A stretch of DNA of 10,106 bases from JAUUZT01 sp964654015. GTDB taxonomy: Bacteria > Chloroflexota > Dehalococcoidia > GIF9 > AB-539-J10. Made by a program: the position numbers and the translations under genes. Below, piece by piece: positions 6,931-10,106 of this stretch. The number at the start of each line of letters is the position of its first letter. Within the stretch, counting starts at the first letter, position 1. Under the pieces are notes generated by a model that was given only the letters and a program-made list of their open reading frames with translations, made no database searches and was not told the DNA's origin. The stretch is from the NCBI GenBank assembly GCA_964654015.1, contig CAZZHQ010000089.1:1-10106 (forward strand), read 5' to 3'.

Positions 6931-9900
6931 TTAAGTACTCCTGTTGGTTTCTTCTTCAACTGCAGTCGGACTGGCCAATTGGCGTGCAGCCTCAGTGATT
7001 GCGGCTAGTAATATGCGCCGGTTCGTACTAAATGAATCCTGATCACTGAGAATGCGAGCTAGTTTCTCTACCTCGCCCCGTTCTTTGTGGGAGAAGCGTA
7101 TGATCTGACGTATTGCTTCTCCTTGTCTATCGTTGATGGTGAGCAGATAGCCGTCTTCATTATCTTCCAGCGTTGACTTCAGATATTGTACGGATTCGGC
7201 TGCGCGCACCTGAGATGCGAGCTGTGGCATAAGGCGTGCGAAGTTATCTTCGTCTGCCTGACTCCACCGACTAGAAGGTTGCCCTGTGATTCCTGCCGCT
7301 AAAGATTCCAGGTACTTTATTTTGCCTAATTGCGTGTCACTAGCTCTCATTACTATAGCACGTAGCTTCGAATCAAAAACCACATTGTACAAGCGTGAAG
7401 CACGTTTTTGGATTTTGGTAATCCATTCGCTCTCATTCTCAGTTATATCAAATATATCGAGAATTCCCTTTCTAATATAGTCTAATAGCTTTGGATAGCA
7501 ACCAATAAATTCGGAAAAAACACTATTTAACGAGTCGAAAAATGCTTCAACATTATCCTCATTCATAGAATCATTAAACGACAGTTGAAATGGTTGAAAG
7601 CCTACGGCAGTTGGCAAGTCTATGAATAGCAAACGTTCCGGGCTTTTTGCTCTCAGTATTGTCTCGCGAACAGCAATTGCTTCTGGCGATAAATTCCGAG
7701 TCATTAATGTATACTTAGGAAGAGAGCCTATCCGAGCATAAAGTGAACGCACAACAGGCAATACTCCATTATTAACCGTGAAACCTCGAGCGAAGCGTTC
7801 AACTACAGCAGAGCGTTCACCGCCCAATTCGAATTTCAACACTGAAAAATTCTCTGGCCTTCGCATTAGCCTCTCCAGAACTGGCACCGACAACTCTGGT
7901 ACAAAGGCACCTTCTTCATACAACGCTATAGTGATATTATTCGCTAGCAGGTAAGCGCAGAATAGCACGGGCACGAAACCATCTGCAACTCCATACGGTG
8001 CACTACTAAGCTTACCAAAGATTTCGACTACTGATTTTGGCTCCAAACTACTTGAATCTACTGCTTCGAGAATATAGTCCCAGGCCTTTTGTAAACCAGG
8101 ATCTGAGTCATTTGGCTTGTCGAAAATCCATGTGCCCATTTCGCTACTTCTGTGAATGCCACTGTGCAGTAGCAGTGATTCATAGATGCTTCTTTGAGGT
8201 GGATATCCTGTAATGCCCAGTCCCTGTTTGTCACTCGATGAGATCATAGCCTCAATCAGATTCCGTCTAGCTGCCGTAGCTGCAGATGAAAGACTACGTC
8301 GGTTAATAAGTTCATTTTTCACTGTGGGAGCGTAAGGGAAAGTAGCATCACAGGCATCGGACAATAGGGAAGCGAAACGCCTAGTCGAAAGATTGCTGTA
8401 TTCCTTACCCTCCCAGTAACACGTACAACCGTTTAAGCCCGGCTCAAAAATCCCATTCCATTCAGAACGAAACGCAATTTCAGCTTCCAAGCGTCGTTCA
8501 CTTAGTTCCTGACGAGCAACACGGTCACCGGCCAAAGACGGGGTATTCTTCCTTACCCATTCAAGGGCGGCAACATCACGGGCAGACTCAGCAAGCTCGT
8601 CGTTCTCTTTCCCAATTAAAACGATAACAGAAGGATCTTCCATCTGCTGTGCAATAGACGCGACGAATTCTACTTCTTCATCATTCTCAACCAAACATTG
8701 CACTACACACCCATCATAATTTTCCTTCATGTTGGTAGCTGTCAATAGACCTTCCTTGGAGCTCGGCATGACAGCGAAGAATCTCAACATACCTGTATGG
8801 AAGGAGTGTCTTCGTGTCACTAGCGGTGATGAGGGGCACAAATCTCGTGCGACAGCTAATGCAACTGACTGTGTGGGTAATGTTTGATATGCCTCCGCAA
8901 GACGTTCATTTATGTCTATATCGCTACCCTCCCACAGCCTATAAGCGTTTCTGAAGCGTCGAAATACGACAAGTCGTTTTGATTCAAGAGACCTTATTGC
9001 GTTATCTACCTGTTGTGCTGACCGGCTGGGAGAGACGAGAGCCAGTTGTATTACTTCTCTTGAGGCTGAAATACGCGAGGCATCTCCAACAAGCCCCAGT
9101 AAACCTATACTCTTGAGAACGTCAATCTCTTCCGGTGCCTCATTTCCTAATCGATTCATTGCGTCCTCGACCTCTGTCCACATTCTGGCAAATTGTGGAT
9201 TAGGAGCTCCTCCTATAAGTATGTAGTAAGCGTAGTCATACAATTGTGGTAGACGTACGAAAGGCGGATTATTAGTTCGAAACTCCTGAGTTTGAACCCA
9301 GTCGGAGAGCGAGAAAGGTTCATCAGCTGACAAGAACGAGAATAAAGATCGCTCATTTTGCCCAAATCGTTTAAACAGAGCAGGGAGAACCAACAACGTG
9401 ATTGGGTGCAGTGGGTAAGAAGATACACATACTTTTTGGAACTCAACCTCCCAGCCCTTAGGGGCTAATTTAGCACAGGCTCTTGCCGCTTCTTGTATGT
9501 GGGCATTTTCACATACCATCGCTTTTTTAGAGCTGTTAAGGGCAGTAGCGACCAATTGCAGAGCATCCGTGTCATCTAACGTGCATGGAGCATCAAAGAA
9601 CCTTTGTTGAACTTTGGACCACTCCTGCTGGTGTCGTCGGCCTAGCCGGGATGCATACTGTGAGAATTCTTGATGAAGGATAGTGATAAACCAAATAGGA
9701 TATTCATAGCTACGTGAAGCAGCTTCAGCCATCTCCTGCAATATGTGTAAATCGCTCTCTTCAGGCTTTAATGCTGCATGCTCTAGTAGTTTGCCTAGTT
9801 CATCCACGATCACAATTATGCCCGAAGCTTGGTTCTCTTGTATCGAGAGCCTTGCTAGGTCCTCAAATAGCCCTACTAGGGCACGCGTATCGGTCTGAGT

Positions 9901-10106
9901 ACCTGTGACTACCGGCTTGTGTTTGCGAAACAATCTTTGAAGCAAACCGTTCCTATCTGATCTTTGAAGGGACCGTTTTAGGTTTTCTATTAGACACGTA
10001 CACAAGCTCTCTCGCGTTCCTGTTGCTAAGATGGATATGTATCCTTGATTAGAAGGTGGAAGCAATTGCTCGCCAATTTCACCGAGATATCCACGAGCTT
10101 CTTCCC
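6931..10106 (-). CDS. Large BrxC/PglY-like P-loop ATPase, N-terminus cut by window edge
   Basis: The frame is open to the right edge, so the true start lies outside. About 1057 residues are visible, ending in TAA. A TTG at 10065 is only an internal Leu codon. Near visible residues 96-105 lies a strong Walker B element (IIVIVDELGK), followed about 35 residues later by a sensor-like strand (WFITILHQEF). Walker A must lie upstream, beyond the edge. Further motifs include NERSLFSFLS near visible residue 250 and, in the C-terminal half, APYGVADGF followed by ALYEEGAFVPEL. From memory, these resemble the 'PYG..D' region of large BREX-type ATPases (BrxC/PglY) and related unnamed ATP-binding proteins. 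The C-terminal 250 residues look helical. In known BREX systems BrxC/PglY are essential ATPases of the defence complex; a similar role here is inferred. The gene is first of the visible operon and ends 3 bases before the PAPS-reductase-like gene. ATPase identity is firm; the BrxC/PglY assignment is moderate. Confidence 0.85.
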   Translation of the reverse strand, partial: EEARGYLGEIGEQLLPPSNQGYISILATGTRESLCTCLIENLKRSLQRSDRNGLLQRLFRKHKPVVTGTQTDTRALVGLFEDLARLSIQENQASGIIVIVDELGKLLEHAALKPEESDLHILQEMAEAASRSYEYPIWFITILHQEFSQYASRLGRRHQQEWSKVQQRFFDAPCTLDDTDALQLVATALNSSKKAMVCENAHIQEAARACAKLAPKGWEVEFQKVCVSSYPLHPITLLVLPALFKRFGQNERSLFSFLSADEPFSLSDWVQTQEFRTNNPPFVRLPQLYDYAYYILIGGAPNPQFARMWTEVEDAMNRLGNEAPEEIDVLKSIGLLGLVGDASRISASREVIQLALVSPSRSAQQVDNAIRSLESKRLVVFRRFRNAYRLWEGSDIDINERLAEAYQTLPTQSVALAVARDLCPSSPLVTRRHSFHTGMLRFFAVMPSSKEGLLTATNMKENYDGCVVQCLVENDEEVEFVASIAQQMEDPSVIVLIGKENDELAESARDVAALEWVRKNTPSLAGDRVARQELSERRLEAEIAFRSEWNGIFEPGLNGCTCYWEGKEYSNLSTRRFASLLSDACDATFPYAPTVKNELINRRSLSSAATAARRNLIEAMISSSDKQGLGITGYPPQRSIYESLLLHSGIHRSSEMGTWIFDKPNDSDPGLQKAWDYILEAVDSSSLEPKSVVEIFGKLSSAPYGVADGFVPVLFCAYLLANNITIALYEEGAFVPELSVPVLERLMRRPENFSVLKFELGGERSAVVERFARGFTVNNGVLPVVRSLYARIGSLPKYTLMTRNLSPEAIAVRETILRAKSPERLLFIDLPTAVGFQPFQLSFNDSMNEDNVEAFFDSLNSVFSEFIGCYPKLLDYIRKGILDIFDITENESEWITKIQKRASRLYNVVFDSKLRAIVMRASDTQLGKIKYLESLAAGITGQPSSRWSQADEDNFARLMPQLASQVRAAESVQYLKSTLEDNEDGYLLTINDRQGEAIRQIIRFSHKERGEVEKLARILSDQDSFSTNRRILLAAITEAARQLASPTAVEEETNRST
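6938..6942 (-). promoter_or_regulatory. Ribosome-binding site of the PAPS-reductase-like gene
   Basis: AGGAG ten bases before ATG 6927. It lies inside the last codons of the upstream ATPase gene, so the two genes are likely translated in a coupled fashion. Confidence 0.75.

Noticed and set aside
1..10106. CRISPR array, insertion sequence, tRNA gene or attachment site
   Set aside because: Coding sequence fills nearly the whole window, the only gaps are 55 bases or less, and I saw no spaced direct repeats, terminal inverted repeats, transposase motifs or tRNA-like folds.

Overview
The window is one stretch of bacterial DNA in which every recognisable gene lies on the minus strand, so transcription runs from the right edge to the left edge. 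Base composition is moderate, by eye a little under half G+C. Ribosome-binding sites are strong and GGAGG-like, start codons include GTG, and the standard genetic code is used. The organism cannot be named from this. No ribosomal, tRNA or core metabolic gene is present, and nothing on the plus strand looks real. The content is that of an accessory (defence-island) locus.

In order of transcription: (1) positions 10106-6931, a large ATPase of BrxC/PglY-like appearance, cut at its N-terminus by the window edge so that Walker A is not visible; (2) 6927-6121, a 268-residue PP-loop protein of the PAPS-reductase/DndC/BrxP type; (3) 6065-5208, a 285-residue protein with an N-terminal winged helix and no family I recognise; (4) 5198-4701, a 165-residue minimal P-loop ATPase; (5) 4698-664, a 1344-residue protein with an N-terminal P-loop ATPase and a long helical C-terminal half; (6) 667-1, the N-terminal 222 residues of a PglZ-like alkaline-phosphatase-superfamily protein, cut by the left edge. 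Gaps between genes are 3, 55, 9 and 2 bases, followed by a 4-base overlap. This argues strongly for one operon with translational coupling.

The combination of PglZ, very large P-loop ATPases and a PAPS-reductase-like enzyme is the hallmark of BREX-family phage defence. In type 4 BREX a PAPS-reductase-domain protein (BrxP) takes the place of the PglX methyltransferase. This operon does not match the type 4 gene list as I know it (brxP, brxC, pglZ, brxL). It has two unrelated giant ATPases, an extra small ATPase, a winged-helix protein of unknown family, and a PglZ with a short N-terminal region. My inference is that it is a BREX-like or phosphorothioation-like DNA-modification and defence system. 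In this model the PP-loop enzyme supplies a sulfur (or other adenylation-dependent) modification, the winged-helix protein supplies DNA contact, and the ATPases and PglZ form the sensing and effector machinery. The flanks outside the window (a cysteine desulfurase, DndD/E, BrxL, helicase, nuclease or methylase) would decide between these models.
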